From positions 1,178,001 through 1,242,000 of the forward strand of contig NZ_CP092713.1 in the NCBI RefSeq assembly GCF_023983475.1: a stretch of DNA of 64,000 bases. Direction: 5' to 3'. This stretch comes from Aliivibrio fischeri ATCC 7744 = JCM 18803 = DSM 507 (GTDB lineage Bacteria; Pseudomonadota; Gammaproteobacteria; Enterobacterales; Vibrionaceae). The position numbers and the translations under genes are program-made. The notes beneath the pieces were generated by a model, which had not been told where the DNA came from, did not search any database, and saw only the letters and a list, made by a program, of their open reading frames with translations. Below, piece by piece: positions 54,304 through 63,984 of the stretch. Position 1 is the first letter of the stretch; each line of letters starts with the position of its first letter.

Positions 54304-55137
54304 CTAAGTGCGTACGCACTTGGCTTTTTTGTGTACTTGATTTGGTGTACTCATTCCCAAGCTTAAATGTGGCCGCATTTCATTATAAATAAAAATAGAT
54401 TCTTCAACTAAATGCCTTAACTCCTCTAAATCTTTACAGTCATACAAAAGAAACTCTTGTTTAAGTATCCCATTTATTCGCTCTGCTAATGCATTTTGAT
54501 AGCAATCATAACCATCCGTCATTGATGGCTTAATATCATTTTTATTCAATTTTTCCTGATAAACCTTTGAACAATACTGTAATCCTCGGTCTGAATGATG
54601 AATCGTACTCCTTTGATATTGACGGCTATCTATCGCCATATCAAGAGCTTTGACTACATCAGTAGCTTTCATTTCATCACTTAATTCATATCCCATTATC
54701 TTTCGACTATAAGCATCTGTTACTAAAGATAAATAATGAATACCTTTTTGTGATTGAACGTAAGTGATATCACTAACAAAAACCTCTTCAGATGCTTGAG
54801 GTGTTACTTCTTTAAGTAAATTAGGATGTTTTTTCATCCAATGCTTACTATAGGTAGTTTTTGTATAACTTCGTTTAGGTTTTACTAATAAGCACTCATT
54901 TCTTAAATAGGAAAAAAAGTTATCTCTGCCTAACTTTATGCCATGAGTGATGAATTTGGGCTTAAGTAAAAAATATAATTTTTTACCTCCAATACGAGGC
55001 ATATATCGACGAATTTCTTGCACCATATTTTTAACCGGTGAAAGTTCAACGGCACGTTTCAGAGCTCTACGTTCTTGTTGGTATATACATTGTCTTGTAA
55101 TGCCAAGTAGCTGACTAGCTCGCTCTAAGCTGATCAT
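54304..55137 (-). CDS. IS3-family transposase OrfB (copy 2)
   Basis: 277 residues, identical in prediction to the OrfB in the pykA copy: DDE residues in FVSDITYVQ, IHHSDRGLQ and ALAERINGI. Start overlaps the orfA stop by ATGA. Intact. Confidence 0.93.
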   Translation of the reverse strand: MISLERASQLLGITRQCIYQQERRALKRAVELSPVKNMVQEIRRYMPRIGGKKLYFLLKPKFITHGIKLGRDNFFSYLRNECLLVKPKRSYTKTTYSKHWMKKHPNLLKEVTPQASEEVFVSDITYVQSQKGIHYLSLVTDAYSRKIMGYELSDEMKATDVVKALDMAIDSRQYQRSTIHHSDRGLQYCSKVYQEKLNKNDIKPSMTDGYDCYQNALAERINGILKQEFLLYDCKDLEELRHLVEESIFIYNEMRPHLSLGMSTPNQVHKKAKCVRT

Positions 55138-55532
55138 TTTCTGCTTTTGAAGACTTCTTGCTCCTTGGCAATATACTTTTTTCTAAGGCCTGCACCATGT
55201 TCTGCGTCCATGATATTCACTACTTCATTAAGTAATAAATTACGCATTCTTTCATCATCAAGCTCTCGCTCTAAACGTTTAATTTTTTGTGCAGGCGATT
55301 CTTTCGCTTTCGGGGATTTAGGCATAATAATCTTAGGTGATTGAGACCAGTCCATCTTACCGTGTTTTCTTAACCAAGTAAGTACGGTAGATCGACCTTG
55401 AATGCCATAAATGTTTTGAGCTTGCTTATAGGTCATATCGCCTTTTTCTATAGCGGCAACAAGCTGCAATTTAAAGCCTAATGAATAATCGCGTTGAGTT
55501 CGCTTATTCTTTGTTTTTTCTTGATTTGTCAT
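55134..55532 (-). CDS. IS3-family OrfA (copy 2)
   Basis: 132 residues, identical in prediction to OrfA of copy 1, with helix-turn-helix and C-terminal coiled coil. Intact. Confidence 0.92.
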   Translation of the reverse strand: MTNQEKTKNKRTQRDYSLGFKLQLVAAIEKGDMTYKQAQNIYGIQGRSTVLTWLRKHGKMDWSQSPKIIMPKSPKAKESPAQKIKRLERELDDERMRNLLLNEVVNIMDAEHGAGLRKKYIAKEQEVFKSRK

Positions 55533-55580
55533 ATAAAAGTCCTAAATGTGTAAACACATTTCAGGACGAGACAATCACAT

Positions 55581-55613
55581 AAAAAAAGCCCTCAGAATAT
55601 ATCTAAGGGCTTT
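55581..55613 (-). terminator. Terminator after lolE
   Basis: On the minus strand: AAAGCCCTTAGATATATTCTGAGGGCTTTTTTT, 22 bp after the lolE stop and just before IS copy 2. Confidence 0.9.
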
Positions 55614-55634
55614 ATCTTACTAAAAACTTATATT

Positions 55635-56879
55635 TTATTTTGAGCTTAATACTGCAGCTGGTTGCAATCGACTCGCTCTACGAGCTGGATACCAAGTGGC
55701 AATACTGCTTAATAAAATCGCAGTACATGTGACAATCGCCACGTCACTCCACACCAATTGCGACGGCAGAAAATCAACAAAATAAATATCCCCAGATAAA
55801 AACTGATGACCAATAAGAGATTCAAGCGCTTTAATCATTGGAGTCAAATTCAATGCCACTACCGATCCTAAAACAGAACCTGCGATACTCCCTGTTACGC
55901 CAGAGAAAATCCCTTGGCAAACAAATATCCGTTTAATCAGGCCATCGTTAGCCCCCATGGTACGAAGAATCGCGATATCTCCAGCGCGATCTTTTACCGC
56001 CATCATGAGAGTAGATACAATATTAAAACACGCCACCCCAATAACGAGCACCATGACTAAATACATAATGGAGCGTACTAATTGAATATCACGATACAGA
56101 TAACCGTATTTTTGAATCCAACTGCGTAAATACACGTATTCACTTAATGTACCACCCACTTCACGTACAATATCTTGAGCATTAAGTACACTGCCTACTT
56201 GTAATGATACACCAGTGACACTGTCACCTAAATTAATGTATTGCTGTGCATCCTTAAGAGGAACAATAGCTAAGCCATGATCAACTTGTCCCCCAAGAGA
56301 AAGTAAACCCACCACCTGTAAACGCTGGCGTTTTGGAGAACGCAATTGCCTATCTGCATTCTCATCAGGGATCATCGCTGTTATCCAATCCCCAACTTTC
56401 ACATTAAGTGTATCCGCCACGCCTTTACCTAAAATCACGCTTTGTTTATTGGCCTCAAACGCATTCCAAGCGGCTTTATCAATATACTCAGGTAATTTAG
56501 ATACAGAATTTTCAAGTAAAGGTTCAACACCTCTAACTTCCACCGCTTTTAATTTACTGCCTCTTTCTAATAAAGCGGTAAAACGAACATAAGGTGCCGC
56601 GCCTGTGACTTTTGGGTGTTTTTTAGCTTGGATCATCATAGATTGCCAATCAGTCACCGGTTTTTTTACGCCCTCAAGCTCTGCGTGTGGAATAACTGAC
56701 AAGACACGATTTTGCAACTCACGCTCAAAGCCATTCATGGCAGATAAACCAATGATAATTACAGCTACGCCAATCGCAATACCTAAAGTAGACGAGATAG
56801 AAATGAACGACACCATTTTGTTTCGTTGCTTCGCCCGTGCAAAACGACTACCGATAAAAAGAGAAAGCGGTGAAAACAT
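55635..56879 (-). CDS. lolE: Lipoprotein-releasing system permease LolE
   Basis: A 414-residue inner-membrane FtsX/MacB-type subunit of the LolCDE transporter, which extracts lipoproteins from the inner membrane for LolA. It has one N-terminal helix (FISISSTLGIAIGVAVIIIG), a large periplasmic domain (~50-265) and three C-terminal helices. It is assigned LolE by its place as the third gene and its ARAKQRNKMVSFIS start. Its ATG overlaps the lolD stop by one base (TAATG). Confidence 0.92.
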   Translation of the reverse strand: MFSPLSLFIGSRFARAKQRNKMVSFISISSTLGIAIGVAVIIIGLSAMNGFERELQNRVLSVIPHAELEGVKKPVTDWQSMMIQAKKHPKVTGAAPYVRFTALLERGSKLKAVEVRGVEPLLENSVSKLPEYIDKAAWNAFEANKQSVILGKGVADTLNVKVGDWITAMIPDENADRQLRSPKRQRLQVVGLLSLGGQVDHGLAIVPLKDAQQYINLGDSVTGVSLQVGSVLNAQDIVREVGGTLSEYVYLRSWIQKYGYLYRDIQLVRSIMYLVMVLVIGVACFNIVSTLMMAVKDRAGDIAILRTMGANDGLIKRIFVCQGIFSGVTGSIAGSVLGSVVALNLTPMIKALESLIGHQFLSGDIYFVDFLPSQLVWSDVAIVTCTAILLSSIATWYPARRASRLQPAAVLSSK

Positions 56880-57595
56880 TACGCCTCCATCTCTTGAGCT
56901 AAACTTGAACGTACCGTTTCTGTGATAAAGCGACCATCTTGCATACTTAGTTGCTTATCCAATTTTGCGGCTAATTCATTATCGTGAGTGACAACTAAAA
57001 ACGCCGTGCCTGATTCTTGGTTAAGCTCGCGCATTAAATTATAAATATCTAATGCCGTTTTGTGATCTAAGTTACCTGTTGGTTCATCCGCTAATACTAA
57101 AGCCGGTTTATTCACCAAGGCTCTAGCAATCGCAACACGTTGACGCTCACCACCTGAAAGTTCTGACGGGCGGTGTTCAATACGGTGCGCTAACCCTACT
57201 TTTTCCAGTAATTCAGTGGCACGCTTCGTTGCTTCTTTCTTATTTACACCACCGATTAACAATGGCATTGCTACATTTTCTAACGCACTGAAATCAGCCA
57301 ATAGATGATGAAATTGATACACAAAGCCAATATGCTGATTACGAATTTTTGCCTGCTTATTTGCACTCAACTTAGTCAGTTCATTCTCTTGGAAATGTAC
57401 AGTACCTGCCGTTGGCTCATCCAGAGCTCCTAATATATGCAACAATGTACTTTTACCAGAGCCTGATGACCCAACAATCGCCACTAACTCACTTTCATTA
57501 ATTTGGAAGTCCACGCCTTTAAGCACTTCAGTTTCCATTGTGCCTTCTTGATAAACCTTACGGATACCCTGACAAACTAATAATGGATTACTCAT
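56879..57595 (-). CDS. lolD: Lipoprotein-releasing system ATPase LolD
   Basis: A 238-residue ABC ATPase. Walker [10 protein letters not shown] near residue 42, Q-loop ([13 protein letters not shown], the family-specific region), signature [16 protein letters not shown], Walker [13 protein letters not shown] and VVTHD. It powers LolC/LolE. Overlaps lolC by 8 nt upstream and lolE by 1 nt downstream. Confidence 0.96.
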   Translation of the reverse strand: MSNPLLVCQGIRKVYQEGTMETEVLKGVDFQINESELVAIVGSSGSGKSTLLHILGALDEPTAGTVHFQENELTKLSANKQAKIRNQHIGFVYQFHHLLADFSALENVAMPLLIGGVNKKEATKRATELLEKVGLAHRIEHRPSELSGGERQRVAIARALVNKPALVLADEPTGNLDHKTALDIYNLMRELNQESGTAFLVVTHDNELAAKLDKQLSMQDGRFITETVRSSLAQEMEA

Positions 57596-58796
57596 ATCTT
57601 AATGCCTCTGCTGGTTGTACGACTGCTGCTCGATAAGATGGGAATACGGTCGCTAATAAACTTAATAAAATTGCTAGGATAATGACTACACAGACCTGTA
57701 ATGGTTCAACCTCTGCTGGTAATGAGCCACCTACGGTAAATAATGACAAACCTAAAGTAGAGAGAATCACGTTAATATTGCTGGCAAAAAGAGCCCCTAA
57801 GGTACCGCCAACAATCGCTCCAATAACACCACTGCTTGCGCCTTGAACCATAAAGATAGCCAACACCTGATTACTCGTCATGCCTTGAGTTTTTAAAATA
57901 GCGACTTCCGCTTGTTTCTCCATCACGACCATAATCAGTGCTGAGATAATATTAAAGGCCGCGATAGCGACGATTAACCCTAGCATCAATCCCATCATGT
58001 TTTTTTCCATTTTTACCGCTTGGAATAATTCACCACGTTGATCACGCCAATCGCTCCATGTCATATCGTGTTCTAATGGCATTTTCGCTAATTCGGTCAC
58101 TTGAAATGGGTCTTCAAAAAACAAACGCCAACCCGTTATATTGCCTTTTTTCAGCTTCATTAAACGAGCGGTATCTTGAATATTAGCAACCATTAACTGA
58201 CCATCAACATCAGAACCAGTATTAAATACCCCAACAACTTTAAAATTGCGTTGGCTAGGAATACGCCCTAACGGTGTATATTGACTCGCATTGGTCACCA
58301 TAATACGAACCGTATCACCATATCGAACGCTTAATTCTCGTGCTAATTTCGACCCTAAGAAAATACCGTATTCACCGGTTGCAAGTTGACGAACATTTCC
58401 TGAAATTAATTCATAAGCAATAGGATCGTATTCATTCGGATCAATACCAACCAGCATTCCCGCGCTTAACCCACGAGCACTTTGAATGATGGCTTCACCA
58501 CGTACAACAGGCGTAACTTGGGTCACATGAGGCAAACTTGCTACATAGTCACGCTCATTATCTAATGGTGTAATTTGATTATCGGTACTAGAGATAACCG
58601 CTTGAGGTAACACCCCCAAAATACGGTCTTTTAATTGACCTTCAAAGCCATTCATCACAGACAATACTGTCACCAAAGAAAGCACGCCTATGGTGATACC
58701 GGCTGTGGACATATAAGAGATAAAGCGACTAAATCTATCGCCAGAACGACCTCTTAAATATCGTAATCCTATAAATACTGATACTGGATGAAACAT
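57588..58796 (-). CDS. lolC: Lipoprotein-releasing system permease LolC
   Basis: A 402-residue inner-membrane subunit, starting at ATG 58796 ([16 protein letters not shown]) with GAGAG upstream; the in-frame TTG at 58808 is rejected. Topology is as in LolE: one N-terminal helix, a ~220-residue periplasmic domain and three C-terminal helices ([20 protein letters not shown]). It begins the lolCDE operon, which is essential in most gammaproteobacteria. Confidence 0.92.
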   Translation of the reverse strand: MFHPVSVFIGLRYLRGRSGDRFSRFISYMSTAGITIGVLSLVTVLSVMNGFEGQLKDRILGVLPQAVISSTDNQITPLDNERDYVASLPHVTQVTPVVRGEAIIQSARGLSAGMLVGIDPNEYDPIAYELISGNVRQLATGEYGIFLGSKLARELSVRYGDTVRIMVTNASQYTPLGRIPSQRNFKVVGVFNTGSDVDGQLMVANIQDTARLMKLKKGNITGWRLFFEDPFQVTELAKMPLEHDMTWSDWRDQRGELFQAVKMEKNMMGLMLGLIVAIAAFNIISALIMVVMEKQAEVAILKTQGMTSNQVLAIFMVQGASSGVIGAIVGGTLGALFASNINVILSTLGLSLFTVGGSLPAEVEPLQVCVVIILAILLSLLATVFPSYRAAVVQPAEALRYE

Positions 58797-58963
58797 AAAT
58801 TCTCTCAATCGCGCATATACAAGCTATAATCCTATAGTCTATCACGTAAAATACTGGTATTTATTCCTTTTTTACACTTCTTCCTCTCATTCAAAAAGAT
58901 TAAACACTTGCTGATACTCAGTGACTTCGCCATAATTAATGAATAATAAATAGAGGGACGCTT
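58797..58963. promoter_or_regulatory. Divergent promoter region lolC/PilZ gene
   Basis: 167 bp between divergent starts; AGAGGG serves the rightward gene. No operator that I can name. Confidence 0.35.
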
Positions 58964-59533
58964 ATGTCGCACGATGAATATTTTTCGGTTCACTATGATT
59001 TAACTATCAATGTAGAGCCACTTGCTGTTGATACTTCACTACCAAACATGGAAACGTTTGAGCGAGAAATCCCCGCTCCATTTCGTGTTGCGCAAGAGTG
59101 CAGCGCCTTAGACGATGTGTCTGAAAGCGAATTATCTTTTTTAAAACAAGATGATGGAAAGCGTCTAGCTAACTATTTAAACAATCAAAATCAAAAACTT
59201 AACCTACTTCTTTCTTACTTATTAATTCAACAAGATGACGCAGATTATCGTCATAAAACGTTAAGCTTTGGCGCAAGTAAGTTTACTTACCAAACAGACT
59301 CTGCATTAACTATTGGTCAAAAAGCCAAAGTTAAGTTGTTTTTAGAACATCCGCCTTCAGCTATTTATTGTTACGCTACGGTGACGCAGTGCACTGAAAC
59401 TGACAACGGTTTTAACATCGAAATGGCTTATGAATTGCTCCGTGATATCGATCAAGACTTATTGATCAAAGCGGCTCTTTTCCAGCAACAAAAAATATTA
59501 AAACTTCGCGCACAAGAAAGAAACTTAACTTAA
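58964..59533 (+). CDS. PilZ-domain protein (PlzB-type), motif degenerate
   Basis: A 189-residue soluble protein immediately before mfd, the place where V. cholerae has a PilZ protein (PlzB, from memory). The C-terminal ~100 residues look like a PilZ beta-barrel (TIGQKAKVKLFLEHPPSAIYC, FNIEMAYELL). The RxxxR and D/NxSxxG residues that bind c-di-GMP are not evident (RHKTLSFGASKF at best a remnant), so direct binding is doubtful. mfd begins 15 nt after its stop, so they are likely co-transcribed. Confidence 0.72.
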   Translation: MSHDEYFSVHYDLTINVEPLAVDTSLPNMETFEREIPAPFRVAQECSALDDVSESELSFLKQDDGKRLANYLNNQNQKLNLLLSYLLIQQDDADYRHKTLSFGASKFTYQTDSALTIGQKAKVKLFLEHPPSAIYCYATVTQCTETDNGFNIEMAYELLRDIDQDLLIKAALFQQQKILKLRAQERNLT

Positions 59534-59548
59534 TAATTGAATATCCTG

Positions 59549-62500
59549 ATGCCTATTAAAAATTTACTGTCTCTCTCGTTACCAACTAAAGCGAATGATA
59601 CTCGCTCTGTTGGTAATCTTACTGGTTCTTCTCTTGCTCTCGCGATTGCTGAGATCGAGCAGCAGCACCAAGGACCTATCATCGTTGCTGTTACTGAGCC
59701 TCAATTGGCATTTCGTCTACAAAATGAAATTAACCAGTTTTCTCAAAATGCAGTAGATGTTTTTCCTGATTGGGAAACCTTACCTTATGACAGTTTTTCA
59801 CCGCATCAGGATATCATTTCAGATCGTCTATCGCGCCTGTACCATCTTCCACAACAGAAGAATGGGACTCTGATCGTTCCAATAAGTACATTATTACAAC
59901 GTCAGTCTCCTCAATCGTTTCTTCACAAACACGCATTAGTGGTGAATGTGGGTGATCGACTGTCGTTTGACAAATTAAAGCTGCAATTAGAAAAATCTGG
60001 GTACCTACATGTTGATCAAGTAATGAGTCATGGTGAATATGCAAGCCGTGGTTCCATTATTGATCTTTTCCCTATGGGCAATGGTCACCCATTTAGAATC
60101 GATTTTTTTGATGATGAAATTGATTCAATTCGTCAATTTGATCCTGAAAATCAACGTACGATTGAAGAAGTTAAATCAATCAACCTATTGCCAGCTCATG
60201 AATTTCCAACCGATGATGAGGCAATTGAAGATTTTCGTATTCGCTGGCGTCAACGCTTTGATGCTCGACGTGAACCAGAATCTGTATATCAGCAGATCAG
60301 TAAAGGTACATGGCCTGCTGGTGTCGAATATTGGCAACCACTGTTTTTTGATGAAACAGAGACCTTGTTTGATTACCTACCTGACAACACATTATTGGTT
60401 ACTATTGGTGATATTGAGAAGGCAGCAGACGATTTCTTAGCCGATGCAGAGTATCGATACGAGCAGCGTCGAGTTGACCCGCTTCGCCCTCTTCTTCCTG
60501 TTAATGAACTTTGGCTAAATACCGCCGATATGTTTGCTTTATTTAAGCAGTATCCGCGCGTAAAACTCTCTAAAGAGCCAGAAAAAGAAAAAGCAGGTCG
60601 TTTTAATCCTGATCTGCTTGAGTTACCTGAAATTGCAATTCAGCATCAAAACAAAGAACCTTTTGCTCAATTTCGTCAATTTTACGAGAAATTCAGTGGA
60701 CAAGTTATCTTCTCTGTTGAATCAGAAGGTCGCCGTGAAGCGTTATTGGAACTTTTAGCTCGCATTAAGCTCAAACCCGCTATTTGTGAAACCATGAAAG
60801 AAGCCATGTCGCATAAAAACAAAGCGACCTTGGTTATCGGCTCTGCCGAACGTGGTTTTATTCTTCAAGACCCGTGCGTTGCTTTCATCTGTGAAAGTGA
60901 TTTATTGGGTGAGCGTGTCATACAGCGTCGCCGCCGTGGTGATAAGCAGTCAGCAAGTAGTGATACAATTATTCGCAACCTAGCTGAGCTAAAAATTGGG
61001 CAACCTGTTGTTCACTTAGACCACGGTATTGGTCGATACATGGGGCTTCAAACCTTAGATGTTGGTGATATGCCAGCAGAATACATGATGCTTGAGTACC
61101 AAGATCAAGCCAAATTGTACGTTCCTGTGTCTTCGTTAAACCTCATCAGTCGCTATTCAGCCGGTGCTGATGAAACCGCTCCTATTCATAAATTAGGTGG
61201 TGAAGCGTGGACTAAAGCGCGTCGTAAAGCCGCAGAAAAAGTGCGTGATGTCGCTGCTGAGCTGTTAGATGTATACGCAAAACGCGCCATTAAACCCGGT
61301 TTTGCCTTCAAACAAGATCGCGAAGCCTATGCTGATTTTAAAGCGAGTTTCCCATTTGAAGAGACGCACGATCAAGACATGGCTATTAATGCGGTGTTAT
61401 CTGATATGTGCCAAGCCAAAGCCATGGATCGCCTTGTATGTGGTGATGTTGGTTTTGGTAAAACAGAAGTTGCCATGCGTGCTGCTTTCTTAGCTACACA
61501 CAATGAAAAACAAGTGGCGGTATTGGTTCCTACAACCTTACTTGCTCAACAACACTTTGAAAACTTCCGAGACCGTTTTGCAAACTTCCCTATTCGTGTT
61601 GAAGTACTTTCTCGCTTTAAATCGGCCAAAGAGCAAAAAGAAATCCTAGCAGCAACCGCTGAAGGTAAAGTAGATATTCTGATCGGCACACACAAATTAC
61701 TGCAAGATAGCATCAAATTTGATGATTTAGGCTTACTTATTGTTGATGAAGAACACCGCTTTGGTGTGCGTCAAAAAGAGAAAGTAAAAGCCATGCGTGC
61801 CGACGTTGATATTTTAACGCTAACAGCAACACCTATCCCACGTACATTGAATATGGCAATGAGTGGTATGCGTGATCTCTCTATCATTGCTACACCACCA
61901 GCTCGACGCTTAGCTATCAAGACTTTTGTTCGTGAAAAAGCAGATGATGTGATTAAAGAAGCCATCCTGCGTGAAATTAAGCGTGGTGGCCAAGTTTATG
62001 TACTGCACAACAACGTTGATACGATTCAAAATGCAGCAGAAGAGATTGAAAAACTAATCCCTGAAGCTCGTGTTACTTTGGCTCATGGTCAAATGCGAGA
62101 GCGCGAGCTAGAAAAAATCATGGGGGATTTTTACCACCAACGCTTTAATGTGCTTGTTTGTACCACCATTATTGAAACCGGTATTGATGTACCAACAGCC
62201 AACACCATTATTATGGATAGAGCTGACAAGCTAGGTTTAGCACAACTACACCAGTTACGAGGCCGTGTTGGGCGTTCGCATCACCAAGCGTATGCGTATT
62301 TATTAACACCGCATCCTAAAGCGTTAAGCAAAGATGCAAGAAAGCGTTTAGACGCGATTGCTTCACTTGAAGATCTAGGTGCAGGCTTTACCTTAGCAAC
62401 ACACGATTTAGAAATTCGTGGTGCAGGTGAATTGTTGGGTGATGGTCAAAGTGGTCAAATTCAATCTGTTGGCTTTACGCTTTATATGGAAATGTTAGAG

Positions 62501-63004
62501 CAAGCCGTTGAAGCATTAAAAGAAGGTAAAGAACCCTCTTTAGATGATCTACTGCGTGAACAAACCGAAGTTGAACTGCGTTTACCATCGTTAATTCCAG
62601 AAGATTACATACCAGATGTTAATACTCGCCTATCTTTATATAAACGTATTGCAAGTGTATCAAGCAACGGTGAATTAGATGAACTGAAAGTAGAAATCAT
62701 TGACCGATTCGGCACTCTACCAGAAGCAACGCAAACATTGTTGATCAGCTCAGAAGTGAAAATGTTAGCCGCTTCATTAAAAGTGAAGAAATTAGAAGCA
62801 CACGGTAACGGTGGTTACATTGAATTTGAACCTACTGCTGACATAAACCCTATGTTCCTTGTGTCATTATTACAGAAAGATCCTACGGGTTTTGCTCTAG
62901 ATGGCCCAACCAAAGTCAAATTTATAAAAGACTTAACAGAGAGACAAACACGAATTAAATACGTAATGGACTTGCTCAAACTGTTCAACGAAAATAGAAT
63001 CTAG
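59549..63004 (+). CDS. mfd: Transcription-repair coupling factor Mfd
   Basis: A 1151-residue DNA translocase that pushes stalled RNA polymerase off and recruits UvrA. Start at ATG 59549 (MPIKNLLSLSLPTKAND); the TTG at 59537 is less likely. Order: UvrB-like domain (~1-350, with DWETLPYDSFSPHQDIISDRLS), RNA polymerase interaction domain (~480-550), RecG-like helicase (GDVGFGKTE near 635, DEEHRFG near 736, TATPIPRTLNMAMSG, RGRVGRSHHQAY near 910) and a C-terminal TRCF domain. All motifs intact. Same order relative to the PilZ gene and csiV as in V. cholerae, as far as I recall. Confidence 0.97.
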   Translation: MPIKNLLSLSLPTKANDTRSVGNLTGSSLALAIAEIEQQHQGPIIVAVTEPQLAFRLQNEINQFSQNAVDVFPDWETLPYDSFSPHQDIISDRLSRLYHLPQQKNGTLIVPISTLLQRQSPQSFLHKHALVVNVGDRLSFDKLKLQLEKSGYLHVDQVMSHGEYASRGSIIDLFPMGNGHPFRIDFFDDEIDSIRQFDPENQRTIEEVKSINLLPAHEFPTDDEAIEDFRIRWRQRFDARREPESVYQQISKGTWPAGVEYWQPLFFDETETLFDYLPDNTLLVTIGDIEKAADDFLADAEYRYEQRRVDPLRPLLPVNELWLNTADMFALFKQYPRVKLSKEPEKEKAGRFNPDLLELPEIAIQHQNKEPFAQFRQFYEKFSGQVIFSVESEGRREALLELLARIKLKPAICETMKEAMSHKNKATLVIGSAERGFILQDPCVAFICESDLLGERVIQRRRRGDKQSASSDTIIRNLAELKIGQPVVHLDHGIGRYMGLQTLDVGDMPAEYMMLEYQDQAKLYVPVSSLNLISRYSAGADETAPIHKLGGEAWTKARRKAAEKVRDVAAELLDVYAKRAIKPGFAFKQDREAYADFKASFPFEETHDQDMAINAVLSDMCQAKAMDRLVCGDVGFGKTEVAMRAAFLATHNEKQVAVLVPTTLLAQQHFENFRDRFANFPIRVEVLSRFKSAKEQKEILAATAEGKVDILIGTHKLLQDSIKFDDLGLLIVDEEHRFGVRQKEKVKAMRADVDILTLTATPIPRTLNMAMSGMRDLSIIATPPARRLAIKTFVREKADDVIKEAILREIKRGGQVYVLHNNVDTIQNAAEEIEKLIPEARVTLAHGQMRERELEKIMGDFYHQRFNVLVCTTIIETGIDVPTANTIIMDRADKLGLAQLHQLRGRVGRSHHQAYAYLLTPHPKALSKDARKRLDAIASLEDLGAGFTLATHDLEIRGAGELLGDGQSGQIQSVGFTLYMEMLEQAVEALKEGKEPSLDDLLREQTEVELRLPSLIPEDYIPDVNTRLSLYKRIASVSSNGELDELKVEIIDRFGTLPEATQTLLISSEVKMLAASLKVKKLEAHGNGGYIEFEPTADINPMFLVSLLQKDPTGFALDGPTKVKFIKDLTERQTRIKYVMDLLKLFNENRI

Positions 63005-63039
63005 TTATTAGGTTTAAATTATAAGAAAAACCAAATTTA

Positions 63040-63066
63040 TAGCTTCACTTATGGATGATTGAAGCT
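63040..63066 (+). terminator. Hairpin after mfd
   Basis: AGCTTCA (63041-63047) pairs with TGAAGCT (63060-63066); the T run (CCCTTTTTC) is 6 nt further. Weak or partial terminator. Confidence 0.4.
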
Positions 63067-63093
63067 TTAGAGCCCTTTTTCACCGGAGTATGA

Positions 63094-63984
63094 ATGAAAA
63101 AAATAATTTACGCGTTGATTTTACTAGCAAGTTGGCCTTCTTTTGCTCGCCAATTTGATATTGAAGTTATTATTTTTAAACGCAACGTAGAACCATCATC
63201 TTATCAAGAGGCTTGGCCTGATGTTTTGGATCCAATTAATTTGGATCGTGCTTTCTCATATCGCGACAAAGCTATGATGAGCAAAAATGGTGCTTTTTTA
63301 ATTTCGCAATACAAGCTAAATGACGTTTATCAAAAACTTCAAAACCATGCTGGCTTCAAACCATTAGTGCATGTAGCTTGGCGTCAAGGCGATTCAGGCT
63401 CTTCTCGTTCTCCTATTTTCCATATCCAAGCAGGTCAAGATTTCTCAGATCGTTTTGTTGCGGATGGCCGAACCATTGCTGATGCTAAAGCAGACTTATC
63501 TTTAGTGCCTTTAGATGCTCCAGCACCGACACCAGCTCTTGTTGAGGGTGATGAAAATCTAGCACCAGAAACACCAACGGTTCAATCTGGTCCAATTCTA
63601 GAGCTTGATGGAACAATGCAAGTTTACGTACAACATTATTTATACGTAAAAACAGAGCTAGATCTTAAAGTTCCAGGTAAGCATGAATTTATTGTAAATA
63701 CGCCTGAAGAAAAAGAGGCACTAGTTGAAGAATCGACTGATGTTGTTGCAAATGAAAAAAACAACGAAGAAGCCGTTGAAGTTACTGCAGCAGAATTAGA
63801 ACCAGCTCAACCAATGAATGAGAACATTCAACTTGGTCATCTTGAAGATGTAACCCCAGATACAGAGATTAAAGAATTTCTTAAATCTTACCGTATGAAA
63901 GAGAAGCGTCAGATGCGTAGTGGAGAAACTCACTATATCGACCACCCTCTTATGGGCATGATTATCCAAGTGCGTAAAGTCTAA
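63094..63984 (+). CDS. csiV: Peptidoglycan-binding protein CsiV
   Basis: A 296-residue exported protein with a short signal peptide (MKKIIYALILLASWPSFA). The N-terminal ~130 residues carry the CsiV pattern FDIEVIIFKRNVEPSSYQEAWP, and PLVHVAWRQ is also family-like. An acidic Pro/Glu-rich linker (~150-180, ~215-255) and a short helical C-terminus (SGETHYIDHPLMGMIIQVRK) follow. In V. cholerae CsiV acts with LpoA to activate PBP1a. Start has CCGGAG 6 nt upstream. It follows mfd, as in V. cholerae. Confidence 0.88.
   Translation: MKKIIYALILLASWPSFARQFDIEVIIFKRNVEPSSYQEAWPDVLDPINLDRAFSYRDKAMMSKNGAFLISQYKLNDVYQKLQNHAGFKPLVHVAWRQGDSGSSRSPIFHIQAGQDFSDRFVADGRTIADAKADLSLVPLDAPAPTPALVEGDENLAPETPTVQSGPILELDGTMQVYVQHYLYVKTELDLKVPGKHEFIVNTPEEKEALVEESTDVVANEKNNEEAVEVTAAELEPAQPMNENIQLGHLEDVTPDTEIKEFLKSYRMKEKRQMRSGETHYIDHPLMGMIIQVRKV

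Larger units (their letters stand above)
54264..55573 (-). mobile_element. IS3-family insertion sequence, copy 2 (upstream of polysaccharide operon)
   Basis: 1310 bp, same ends (TGTCTCGTCCT...AGGACGAGACA), same orientation and identical predicted OrfA and OrfB as copy 1. Flanked by the 3-bp duplication ATC (54261-54263 and 55574-55576). It lies between the polysaccharide operon and the lolE terminator and breaks no coding frame. Confidence 0.96.

Noticed and set aside
32460-55573. The two IS copies as ends of a composite transposon
   Set aside because: Each copy has its own 3-bp target duplication, and the DNA between them is ordinary chromosomal content (zwf, nagZ, and the rest of pykA). 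Independent insertions explain this better.
60030-60440. 136-codon plus-strand frame inside mfd
   Set aside because: Out-of-frame shadow of the conserved Mfd UvrB-like domain.
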